A DNA stretch of 64,000 bases from Leptospira_A soteropolitanensis (GTDB taxonomy: Bacteria > Spirochaetota > Leptospiria > Leptospirales > Leptospiraceae), in assembly GCF_026151335.1 (NCBI RefSeq), contig NZ_JAMQPP010000003.1; one strand, given 5' to 3'. The position numbers and the translations under genes are program-made. The first letter of the stretch is position 1; each line of letters opens with the position of its first letter. Below the pieces are notes generated by a model. The model had not been told where the DNA came from and did no database searches. It saw nothing but the letters and a program-made list of their open reading frames with translations. Shown piece by piece: positions 53,645 to 62,200 of this stretch.

Positions 53645-54175
53645 TTACTTTGCCTTTACCAAACTACTGTTTTTAGTTGCAAGCCATGCCATGACAGCAT
53701 AAACTTTTTCAGCACCTAAACCTTCCCAAGCTGGCATTCCACCTCGGTTGAGTTTTTGTCTTTCTGGTCCAATTCCTTTCATGATGTTGTTAAACACTTC
53801 TTTATCAGTGTTTCCATGAATCCAATCTTTGTCCACAAGACTTGGTCCTACTGCACCTTCCGCTGTTGGGCCGTGGCAAGCAGAACAAATTTGTTTGTAA
53901 GTGCTTTCACCTTCTTTAATCGCAACTGCATCGTCACGATAAGGGTTTGATCCGTCTTCTGTATTTGCAACAATTGCTTGTTTTGCTGGAAATTGAGCTT
54001 CGTGTTCTGCAACTTCTTTTTCAAACGCAACCTCTTGTGGCCATTCAGAATACCAGTGAAAGTATACAACGTAACCGATGGAAACGATGATACTGATCAG
54101 CCATACCAATTTCCACCAAGTGGGCATGGGATTGTCGGCTTGGAAGATTCCGTCTACTTCTTTTGGTTCTTTCAT
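53645..54175 (-). CDS. ccoP: CcoP-like subunit with a single cytochrome c domain
   Basis: The 176-residue protein has one N-terminal membrane helix (PTWWKLVWLISIIVSIGYVVYFHWY) and one CxxCH haem site (CSACHGPTAEGAVGPSL, about residues 97-113) with a distal Met candidate near GGMPAWEG. Canonical CcoP is near 300 residues and has two c-type haems; here only one CxxCH motif is present. It carries electrons into the oxidase. The start has GAGGAGGA just before it, inside the end of ccoQ. Confidence 0.88.
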   Translation of the reverse strand: MKEPKEVDGIFQADNPMPTWWKLVWLISIIVSIGYVVYFHWYSEWPQEVAFEKEVAEHEAQFPAKQAIVANTEDGSNPYRDDAVAIKEGESTYKQICSACHGPTAEGAVGPSLVDKDWIHGNTDKEVFNNIMKGIGPERQKLNRGGMPAWEGLGAEKVYAVMAWLATKNSSLVKAK

Positions 54176-54180
54176 TCGTA

Positions 54181-54330
54181 TTAATCCTCCTCAAGCATTC
54201 TATACTTGGGTTTCTCCATTTCGTCTTTTGTACGTTTTTTATAAACGTAGTAGGTGATGTAAGAGATTGCGATCACAAGGACCGGCAATCTCAAACTTTT
54301 ATAAACGAGTAGAATATCTGCATCGTTCAT
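54181..54330 (-). CDS. ccoQ: CcoQ/FixQ small cbb3 subunit
   Basis: This 49-residue protein begins MNDADILLVYKSLRLPVLV, has one helix (PVLVIAISYITYYVYKK) and ends in KPKYRMLEED. Its size, single helix, position between ccoO and ccoP, and charged tail match CcoQ, which stabilises the oxidase. It lies 4 bases downstream of ccoO and 5 bases upstream of ccoP. It is too short for standard gene size limits and is easily missed. Confidence 0.82.
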   Translation of the reverse strand: MNDADILLVYKSLRLPVLVIAISYITYYVYKKRTKDEMEKPKYRMLEED

Positions 54331-54334
54331 GATT

Positions 54335-55030
54335 TTACTTCATACCTTTTTGCAACTCAGCCGAATCTCTTCCTAGTTTTTGCAAATAAGCTACAAGTGC
54401 CTCTCCTTCGGTTTTGTCCTTTAGAAGTGATGGCGCATTAGCAAAGTCTTCTTCAGTGTAAGGAACTCCGATTGCTTTAAGAGCTTTCATGTTAGCCACT
54501 ACTTGTTCTACATCAACTTTATGAGATTCTTCGAATAACCAAGGGTATGCTGGCATCACAGAGTTTGGTACGCCACCTACTGTTCTTGGGTTGATCAAAT
54601 GGTTTTTATGCCACTCATCAGAACGAAGCATTTGAGATTCATGAGCTAAGTCTGGACCTGTTCTTTTGGATCCCCAAAGGAATGGATGGTCATAAACATA
54701 CTCTCCACCTTTTGAATATCCAGTTCGTCCGTAAGCCTTAGTGGGATCAAAACGATCTACTTCCCATTTGAATGGTCGAACCATTTGTGTATGACATCCG
54801 ATACAACCTTCTCTTTGGTAAGTGTCACGACCCGCAAGTTCTAATGCGGAGTATGGTTTCACAGTTGAAATGGGAGTTACCGTTTTTGTAAGGAAAAACG
54901 GCGGGATTAGTTCGAAAAGTCCACCAATCACAACGGCAATCGTTGTATATAGAGTAAACTTAACCCCTTTTGTATCCCAATGGTCTGCAACTTCAGAAAA
55001 CCAATCTAAGAATTTGTTAAATCCAAACAT
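54335..55030 (-). CDS. ccoO: CcoO, mono-haem cytochrome c subunit of cbb3 oxidase
   Basis: The 231-residue protein has one N-terminal helix and one CxxCH site (EGCIGCHTQMVRPF, about residues 75-88). The RTGPDLAHES, NPRTVGGVPNSVMPAYPWL and final helix segments are conserved in CcoO, with the axial Met in NSVMPAYPWL. It transfers electrons from CcoP to the catalytic subunit. Its ATG overlaps the ccoN stop by one base. Confidence 0.95.
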   Translation of the reverse strand: MFGFNKFLDWFSEVADHWDTKGVKFTLYTTIAVVIGGLFELIPPFFLTKTVTPISTVKPYSALELAGRDTYQREGCIGCHTQMVRPFKWEVDRFDPTKAYGRTGYSKGGEYVYDHPFLWGSKRTGPDLAHESQMLRSDEWHKNHLINPRTVGGVPNSVMPAYPWLFEESHKVDVEQVVANMKALKAIGVPYTEEDFANAPSLLKDKTEGEALVAYLQKLGRDSAELQKGMK

Positions 55031-56460
55031 TATGATTTCACTCCTATACGTAAGTCTTGTTCTACAAACCCACTGTCTTTGTTTTGAATGGTTTTGATGA
55101 AATTATATACCATTAGTATAATTCCTGTGAGATAGAGTGTTCCTCCGATCGCACGGAATAGTCTGAATGGTTTTAAGAACTCAACAATTTCTACCCAGTC
55201 TTTATAAACGAGTTCGCCATTTTCGCCAACTGCTCGCCACATAGATCCTTCAGTAATTCCAGATACCCACATGGAGATGATGTAGAGTAGGATACCAAGA
55301 GTCCCGAGCCAGAAGTGTGCATTGGCAAGTTTTTCGCTATATAGGTTCGCATTCCAAAGTCTTGGAACTAAGTAATAAAGTGCTGCAGCTGACATAAATC
55401 CAACCCAACCAAGAGTTCCTGAGTGAACGTGACCAATGATCCAGTCAGTGTTGTGTCCAAGAGCGGAAACGGCACGAATGGAAAGAAGTGGACCTTCAAA
55501 TGTGGACATACCGTAGAAAGTTACAGCAGCTAACATCATTTTGAGGGTAGCGTCTACTTTGATTTTGTCTTTTGCTTGGGTCAGCGTGAGGAATCCGTTT
55601 AACATACCACCCCAAGAAGGCATCCATAACATGATGGAGAAAACCATCCCTGTTGTTTGTAACCACTCTGGAATTGGAGAATAAAGTAAATGGTGCGGGC
55701 CTGCCCAAATATAAATAAAGATTAACGACCAGAAATGGATGATCGAAAGTCTATGTGAGTAAATGGGTTGTTTGATGTGTTTTGGGAGGTAATAGTACAT
55801 AAGTCCCAAGAACGGAGTCGTAAGAACAAAGGCTACTGCGTTGTGTCCATACCACCATTGGATGTTGGCATCAAACACACCTGCGTATACCGAGTAGGAT
55901 TTTAAAAGTCCAGCTGGGATCACAATGTTGTTTACGATAAAAAGAAGTGGAACTGTTACAAAGGAAGCGATGTAGAACCAAATAGCTACATACATTTGTT
56001 CTTCTTTTCTTTTGATTACCGTCATCAAATAGTTTGCAAAGAAAATTACATACCATACAACAATCAATAAATCGATAGGCCATTCTAATTCGGCATATTC
56101 TTTTGATTGGCTGTATCCAAGTGGTAATGTAATTGCTGCAAGGACAATTGTTAGGTTATACAGTGCCAGGTGTATTTTGGAAAGTGTGTCGTTCCACATT
56201 CTTGTTCGACACAATCTTTGTACCGTATGGTAGGCTGTGGCGAAGATAACACTCAACGCGAATCCAAAAATGGCTGCATTGGTATGTAGAGGTCGTAACC
56301 TTCCGAAGCTCGTCCAAGGTAATTCCAAATTCAGCTGTGGATATACAAGCTGGAAGGCAATAATGACACCAAATGTCATTGATGCAACGCCCCAGACTAA
56401 CGCTGAAATGATAAACCCTTTTACGATAAAATCGTCATATTGAGTTTTTTCCGTAGCCAA
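55030..56460 (-). CDS. ccoN: CcoN, catalytic subunit of cbb3-type cytochrome oxidase
   Basis: The 476-residue protein has 12 membrane helices. Haem and copper ligands are visible: HTNAAIFGFALSVIFATAYH (low-spin haem), WYGHNAVAFVLTTPFLGLMYYYLP (CuB His), IWAGPHHLLYSP (two CuB His) and IIGHVHSGTLGWVGF (haem His pair). It starts at TTG 56460 with AGGAG at good spacing; no ATG fits. cbb3 oxidases reduce oxygen at low concentration. It is the first gene of the ccoNOQPGHIS operon, with candidate regulatory sites at 56573-56616. Confidence 0.97.
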   Translation of the reverse strand: MATEKTQYDDFIVKGFIISALVWGVASMTFGVIIAFQLVYPQLNLELPWTSFGRLRPLHTNAAIFGFALSVIFATAYHTVQRLCRTRMWNDTLSKIHLALYNLTIVLAAITLPLGYSQSKEYAELEWPIDLLIVVWYVIFFANYLMTVIKRKEEQMYVAIWFYIASFVTVPLLFIVNNIVIPAGLLKSYSVYAGVFDANIQWWYGHNAVAFVLTTPFLGLMYYYLPKHIKQPIYSHRLSIIHFWSLIFIYIWAGPHHLLYSPIPEWLQTTGMVFSIMLWMPSWGGMLNGFLTLTQAKDKIKVDATLKMMLAAVTFYGMSTFEGPLLSIRAVSALGHNTDWIIGHVHSGTLGWVGFMSAAALYYLVPRLWNANLYSEKLANAHFWLGTLGILLYIISMWVSGITEGSMWRAVGENGELVYKDWVEIVEFLKPFRLFRAIGGTLYLTGIILMVYNFIKTIQNKDSGFVEQDLRIGVKS

Positions 56461-56572
56461 TGTTTCTCTCCTTAATCTTTATCAGTTCCATTTATATAGA
56501 GAACTAATTCCTTTGTCTATAAAGTGACGAAGAAAAGAAAGAAAAACAGAATGTGGTTCTTAGAATCCCCCC

Positions 56573-56586
56573 TTGATTTTTGTCAA
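56573..56586 (-). promoter_or_regulatory. FNR/CRP-type operator candidate upstream of ccoN
   Basis: TTGAT-TTTT-GTCAA matches the FNR consensus TTGAT-N4-ATCAA at nine of ten defined bases and sits in a longer symmetric CCCTTGA...TCAAGGG frame (56570-56589). It lies 113-126 bases before the ccoN TTG. Oxygen control of cbb3 operons by FNR-type regulators is well established. Confidence 0.5.
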
Positions 56587-56601
56587 GGGAGGCATTGAGA
56601 C

Positions 56602-56616
56602 TTAGACTGAGTCTAA
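56602..56616 (-). promoter_or_regulatory. 7-1-7 palindrome of Fur-family architecture
   Basis: TTAGACT-G-AGTCTAA is a perfect 7-1-7 palindrome, the layout used by Fur, PerR, Zur and Irr operators. It sits 16 bases beyond the FNR-like site, upstream of ccoN. The regulator is not identified. A role in iron- or peroxide-dependent control of the oxidase operon is inference. Confidence 0.4.
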
Positions 56617-56636
56617 TTGGAGGAGTTAAAGGGGCA

Positions 56637-56662
56637 GACTTTCTAACAGTAGTTAGAAAGTC
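56637..56662 (-). terminator. Hairpin at the end of the PGWGQ membrane protein gene
   Basis: A perfect 11-base stem (GACTTTCTAAC and its complement) with a four-base loop spans the stop codon. It is followed on the minus strand by CCCCTTTAACT rather than a T-run, so it is probably a weak terminator or an mRNA 3' stabiliser. Confidence 0.45.
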
Positions 56663-57624
56663 AATTCATATCCTAATTGTGTACGATGTTCGATGCCACG
56701 ATCTCCGGCAATCGCAGTAGGGTGGTATCCAATGCGGTCTACTGTAGAGCGCATAAAGAATTTTTCTTTTCTAGTGTCTTCCTCTGCAAGTCCAGAACCT
56801 GTCGGATGGAAGTAATAAGCATCAAAGATATTCCAGAAATAAACAAGTAGGGTAGCAATACCAATGTATTGCATATCACGGTAGTGTCGTTCTACCGATT
56901 CTCTCTGTCCTTTGAAGGGACCAAGTTGACTTGAGACTACAGCTTCTGCAGGGGAAACTGTGGCTGCTGTTTGTGGAGAAAAAGCGGCTCGAAAGTATCC
57001 GTTGGTTGTGTAAGGGTTATCTAAGTTGTTGTAGTCTCGTTTGGCATTCAAATACATACGATGTTTGTCATATGTGAAAAAGAGTCCAACGGCAATGATA
57101 GAAGGGTAAACAATGGCTTGTACTTTTCTGCCTTGTTTCCATTGGCCCCAACCAGGAAGAACTGCGGATCTCCAGGCTGCACCTGCTTTTGTTAGGTTTT
57201 TTCGATCCGCTTCAGCAAGCCTTGCTTCTTCTTCCTTTTTCCGTTTTTCCTCGGCTTCTGCAGTTGCATTTTTTGCAGCCAACTCTTTTTCTTGTTTCGC
57301 AGCTTCTTCCTGCTCTTTTTTGAGTTTTGCAGCTTCTTCTTTTTCTTTTTTAAGTCTTTCTTTGTCTTCTTCTGCTTTTCTGAGTTTGTCTTCCTCTGCA
57401 GCAGTTAGGTGGTCTTTGTAAACTACTTTTAAGATATCGGTTTTATTTAGAACAACTGTGGTTCCGTCTTCTTTTCGAATTTTTAGCTTGTATTGGTCTT
57501 GTTCGATTACCTTTCCTTGGAGAGTTCCCCCTTTTTTGAGGAGAATGTTCTCTGCGGATAGGTTTCCTGTGAGCACTACCAAAAGTGTTGCGATTTTGAT
57601 GAATTGTGTAATAGTCAGTTTCAA
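56653..57624 (-). CDS. Coiled-coil membrane protein with PGWGQ motif
   Basis: The likely start is TTG 57624 (323 residues), with GAG at good spacing; another TTG at 57657 is possible. A signal-like helix (FIKIATLLVVLTGNLSAE) is followed by a small SH3-like segment (ILLKKGGTLQGKVIEQDQYKLKI). Next comes a Lys/Glu/Ala coiled coil (about 75-150), then LPGWGQWKQG with two membrane helices, as in DUF5683-type proteins. The C-terminus is extracytoplasmic. The function is unknown. A hairpin overlaps its stop codon. Confidence 0.65.
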   Translation of the reverse strand: MKLTITQFIKIATLLVVLTGNLSAENILLKKGGTLQGKVIEQDQYKLKIRKEDGTTVVLNKTDILKVVYKDHLTAAEEDKLRKAEEDKERLKKEKEEAAKLKKEQEEAAKQEKELAAKNATAEAEEKRKKEEEARLAEADRKNLTKAGAAWRSAVLPGWGQWKQGRKVQAIVYPSIIAVGLFFTYDKHRMYLNAKRDYNNLDNPYTTNGYFRAAFSPQTAATVSPAEAVVSSQLGPFKGQRESVERHYRDMQYIGIATLLVYFWNIFDAYYFHPTGSGLAEEDTRKEKFFMRSTVDRIGYHPTAIAGDRGIEHRTQLGYELTF

Positions 57625-57635
57625 GGGTATCTCAA

Positions 57636-57821
57636 GTGTTGGAATATTATATAACAATCTCTATAGTGTTACTTGCTACGTTTCAATTGGTCTCTCCAAT
57701 CATTTTTGCAATTTGGAAGTTAGGCAAGAATTTTTTTGTAAAAGACGATCCTAAAGCCAAACCACAGTTGGAAATAAATTATCCATGTTATGATAAAGTA
57801 TGTTCCAAATGTGGCCAGTGA
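57636..57821 (+). CDS. Small single-helix membrane protein with C-terminal cysteines
   Basis: The 61-residue protein (GTG 57636, AGGG upstream; TTG 57639 is also possible) has a long hydrophobic segment (ITISIVLLATFQLVSPIIFAIW) and a tail ending CYDKVCSKCGQ. The C-x4-C-x2-C set could bind zinc or iron-sulfur. It is divergent from the PGWGQ gene, whose preferred start lies 12 bases away, and convergent with gltD. Its reality rests on its clear topology. Confidence 0.45.
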   Translation: MLEYYITISIVLLATFQLVSPIIFAIWKLGKNFFVKDDPKAKPQLEINYPCYDKVCSKCGQ

Positions 57822-57824
57822 GCC

Positions 57825-57847
57825 GTAGAGGTTTTTTACGCCTCTAC
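57825..57847. terminator. Hairpin between the small membrane protein and gltD
   Basis: GTAGAGG and CCTCTAC pair over a nine-base T-rich loop and span the gltD stop. Both converging genes end here, so the hairpin may act on both messages. No strong T-run follows on either strand. Confidence 0.45.
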
Positions 57848-59278
57848 TTCTTGCATTAGAAAGTGGTGGACTTGGTCCGCACACTTCCTACCTTCCGAAA
57901 TGGCCCAAACAATGAGGGATTGTCCTCGTCTTACGTCTCCGCAAGCATATACTTTAGGTACAGATGTGGCGAAAGATCCCGGTTTAGTTCCGAAATCTGC
58001 TTTGACATTCCCACGTCCGTCTAGTTCCAATCCTTCTTTTTGTAAATCGGCAAGTAATCCTTCTTTGATTGGGTTTACAAATCCCATCGCTAAGAAAACT
58101 AAATCGGCAGGCCATTCAAATTCAGTTCCAGGAATTGGATGAAACTTCCCATTTTCTTCTTTGACTTCGGATCCGTAAATCGCAGTGACTTCCCCTTTAT
58201 CATTGGATTTAAAACCCATAGTGGAAACAGCCCATTTACGATTTACACCTTCTTCGTGTGAAGTGGAAGTGCGTAGCATTTTTGGATAGAGTGGCCAAGG
58301 TGTGGAGGAGTCTCTTTCTTTCGGCGGTTCTGGGAAAAGTTCGATTTGTGTGACGGATTTTGCCCCATGACGGTTGGAAGTTCCTACACAATCAGATCCA
58401 GTATCACCACCACCGATGACAATCACATGTTTGTCTTTGGCATTAATGATTTCTAGGTCATCACCTGCTACGTGTTTGTTGTTTTTGGACAAAAACTCCA
58501 TTGCAAAGTGAACACCTTTACTGTTTCTACCTTCTACGGGTAAGTCTCTTGGAACTTCTGATCCACAAGCAAGTACCACGGCGTCAAAATCAGCGAGTAA
58601 TTGTTTTGCGGTGATATCAATACCTACATTGACATTGGTTTTGAAAGTAACACCTTCCGCTTCCATCTGTTTGACACGTCGGTCAATATGTCTTTTTTCC
58701 ATTTTGAAATCGGGGATTCCGTAACGGAGTAGACCACCAATACGGTCGTTTTTTTCAAAGATAGTGACCGTGTGGCCAGCACGAGCTAACTGCTGTCCTG
58801 CAGCAAGTCCTGCTGGACCTGAACCTACTACCGCTACTTTTTTCCCGGATTTAGAAGTCGGAGGTTGTGGGATGACCCAACCTTCTTCCCAAGCCCGATC
58901 AATAATGGTTCTTTCAATCGACTTGATAGAAACAGGTGGTTCTATGATTCCTAAAGTACAAGCCGATTCGCACGGAGCAGGGCAGAGCCTTCCTGTGAAT
59001 TCAGGGAAGTTATTAGTTTTAGAAAGATTTTCCCAAGCTTCCTGAAAGCGACCTCGATATACAAAGTCATTGAATTCAGGGATCAGGTTATCGACAGGAC
59101 AACCTGTTTCGCCGTGGCAAAAAGGGATCCCGCAGTCCATACAACGAGCACCTTGGTCTTTGGCAATAGCTTCAGGAAAAGGTTTCTCAAACTCTTTGTA
59201 GTTTTTAACTCGTTCCTTCGGTTCAATCTTTTGAAGGTATTCTTTTTTAAATTCTAAAAATCCTGTTGGTTTACCCAC
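57836..59278 (-). CDS. gltD: Glutamate synthase small subunit
   Basis: The 480-residue protein starts at GTG 59278, 8 bases inside the gltB end. An N-terminal cysteine cluster (CMDCGIPFC, then PCESAC) binds 4Fe-4S clusters. FAD binding uses VAVVGSGPAGLAAGQQLA (about 147-164) and NADPH binding uses VIVIGGGDTGSDC. The last motif, CGDVRRGQSLIVWAISEGR, closes the flavin site. GltD feeds electrons from NADPH to GltB. The order gltB-gltD is typical. Confidence 0.95.
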   Translation of the reverse strand: MGKPTGFLEFKKEYLQKIEPKERVKNYKEFEKPFPEAIAKDQGARCMDCGIPFCHGETGCPVDNLIPEFNDFVYRGRFQEAWENLSKTNNFPEFTGRLCPAPCESACTLGIIEPPVSIKSIERTIIDRAWEEGWVIPQPPTSKSGKKVAVVGSGPAGLAAGQQLARAGHTVTIFEKNDRIGGLLRYGIPDFKMEKRHIDRRVKQMEAEGVTFKTNVNVGIDITAKQLLADFDAVVLACGSEVPRDLPVEGRNSKGVHFAMEFLSKNNKHVAGDDLEIINAKDKHVIVIGGGDTGSDCVGTSNRHGAKSVTQIELFPEPPKERDSSTPWPLYPKMLRTSTSHEEGVNRKWAVSTMGFKSNDKGEVTAIYGSEVKEENGKFHPIPGTEFEWPADLVFLAMGFVNPIKEGLLADLQKEGLELDGRGNVKADFGTKPGSFATSVPKVYACGDVRRGQSLIVWAISEGRKCADQVHHFLMQEVEA

Positions 59279-62200
59279 GAGCTGTTACCCCCTCTTTGTT
59301 TGCTTTTCCTGATGCATTTTCTTCAGCTATCTTTTCTAGAGCTTTTTTATAATCTCTTGGTATGACTTTGATCATTTGTTTTACAACTGTATTCCAATCT
59401 TTCAGCACTTCCTCTGCTCTTTTGGAACCCGTATACGTTTTATGATCTTCTACCATTTTTTTGACTTCTGCAATTTCTGATGCATCAGTTAACGGATCTA
59501 AGTCGACCATCTCTTTGTTGATGAGCGCTTCTTTGTTTTTCTTTGGATCCCAAAGGTAAGCAATCCCACCAGACATACCAGCAGCAAAGTTACGCCCAAT
59601 GTCTCCAAGGATGATGACCCGTCCCCCTGTCATGTATTCACAACCGTGATCTCCTGTTCCTTCAACGATGACATGAGCACCGGAGTTACGAACGCAGAAT
59701 CTTTCTCCTGCAATTCCGTTGACATACGCATTTCCACTGGTAGCTCCAATGAAACAAGTATTCCCAATAACGATGTTTTCTTCTGCTTTGTAAGGAGCAT
59801 TTTTGGGAGTTTGGAAGATGAGTTTTCCTCCGCAAAGACCTTTCCCTACATAGTCATTTCCTTCTCCGATGAGACGAAGGGTCATTCCTTTGGTCACAAA
59901 TGCACCAAACGACTGTCCTGCGGTTCCCGTAAATTCGATATCGATCGTGTCTTCCGACAAACCATCCACACCATATTTTTTAGTCACTTCATGACTTAAC
60001 ATGGTCCCCACAGAACGGTTTAAGTTTACAATGGATGTTTTGATTTTCACTGGTTGTTTGTGGTCAATGGCAGCCAGTGACTTTCGAATCAGTTCGTTAT
60101 CAATTTGTTCATCCAAGTGGTGGTTTTGTTCTTTGGCACGATAGAGTCCTGTGGGGAACACAGGAGTTGGTCTATGGAGCACTTTACTAAAGTCAAGACC
60201 ACGAGCCTTCCAATGGTGGTGAGGTCGTTTGAATTTGATTTTTTCTACTTGGCCAATCATTTCTTCAAAGGTTCTAAATCCAAGTTTGGCCATAATCTCA
60301 CGAACTTCTTCCGCCACAAAAGTCATAAAGTTCACAACATACTCTGGTTTACCGGTAAATTTACTTCTTAAGAATTCGTCTTGGGTCGCAACACCTACAG
60401 GACAAGTATTCAAGTGGCATTTACGCATCATGATACAACCTACAGAGACAAGTGCGGAAGTGGAGAACCCAAACTCTTCCGCACCGAGGAGAGCTCCTAC
60501 AACTACGTCTTTTCCTGTGAGGAGTTTTCCATCCACAGCCAGATACACACGGTCACGAAGTCCGTTGGCAACAAGAGTTTGGTGGGTTTCCGAAAGTCCA
60601 AGTTCCCAAGGGGTTCCTGCATGGTGGATTGAGGAAATTGGGCTTGCCCCAGTTCCCCCTTCATGGCCTGCGATAAGAATATGGTCCGCGTGGGCTTTTG
60701 CCACACCGGCAGCCACGGTTCCTACCCCAGATTCAGAAACGAGTTTCACCGAAACCCGTGCTCTTGGGTTGGAATTTTTTAAATCAAAGATCAACTGTTT
60801 TAGATCTTCGATAGAATAAATATCATGGTGAGGAGGAGGGGAGATGAGAGTCACACCAGGAGTGGAATAACGAAGCCATCCAATGTATTTGTCTACTTTG
60901 TGCCCTGGGAGCTGTCCACCTTCTCCTGGTTTTGCGCCCTGTGCCATTTTGATTTGGATATCATCTGCATTGGTGAGGTATTCCATAGTCACACCAAACC
61001 TAGCAGAAGCAACCTGCTTGATCGCCGAACGCATGCTATCTCCATTAGGCAAGGTTTTAAACCTAACTGGATCTTCTCCCCCTTCCCCTGTGTTCGATTT
61101 AGCACCGATTCGGTTCATCGCAATGGCAAGCGTTGTATGTGCTTCCCAAGAAATGGAACCATGACTCATGGCTCCTGTTTGGAAACGTTTGAGAATGGAT
61201 TTTACAGACTCTACTTCTTCGATCGGGATTGCTTTGGATCCTTCAAAATCAAGTTGGAACAAACTTCGTAAAGTAATTGCCTTTTCGTTTTGGTTGTCGA
61301 TGAGACTAGAGAACTCTTTGAATACTTTGTAGTCGTTGTCTTGTGTTGCTTTTTGAAGTTTATGAACTGTGATCGGTGTATAGAGATGGCTATCTCCATT
61401 TTTACGATAATAGTGTACTCCGCCTGGTTCCAAGTTGTTTGGGAAAAAAGTAGGATCGTAAGCTGCTTTGTGGCGGCGAACGGTTTCTTCTTCTAACATC
61501 TCAAGAGAAAGTCCCTCAATTCTAGATTGTGTCCCTGCAAAGTAAGTATTCACCAACTCAGAATCAAGTCCCACTGCCTCAAAAATTTGAGCACCACAAT
61601 ACGATTGTAATGTGGAAATTCCCATTTTAGAGAATACTTTGAATAGTCCTTTTCCAATGGATTTTATGTATTTCTTTTTTGCATCCTTGTAATTAGGAAC
61701 TTCTGGGAGTAGACCTTGTTGCGAAAGATCAGCAATGGTTTCAAATGCCAAGTACGGGTTGATAGCATTAGCGCCATAACCACATAACAAAGCAAAGTGG
61801 GCTACTTCTCTAGGTTCCCCTGATTCCAAAACAATACCTGCACGAGTACGAAGGCCTTCACGGATCAAATAGTGGTGAAGTCCTGCTACTGCAAGAAGTG
61901 ATGGGATGGCAGCTTTTCTTTCACCGACACCGTGGTCAGTTAAGATGATGAGGTTTACACCTTGTTCCCGAACCGCTTTGGCAGCATCGGCACAAACACG
62001 ATCAAGAGAGTTTCTCATATCATGTTTTTTAGATGGATCAAAAAGGATCTCAAAAGTTTTTGCTTTGAAATGGCCTTCGCTGATTTGTTTGATTTTTTCG
62101 AAATCTTCGTTGGTAAGAATCGGGTGTTCCAATTCCAAACGGTGAGCATGTTCTGGCTCTTCTGAAAGAAGATTACCTTCCGGTCCAATATAGGTAGTGA

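Noticed and set aside
56570..56589. Terminator hairpin for the gene ending at 56653
   Set aside because: It is 64 bases past the stop with no T-run; the TTGAT/GTCAA symmetry fits an FNR-type operator better.
60229..60819. 196-codon plus-strand frame opposite gltB
   Set aside because: It is a codon-bias shadow of the clear gltB gene.
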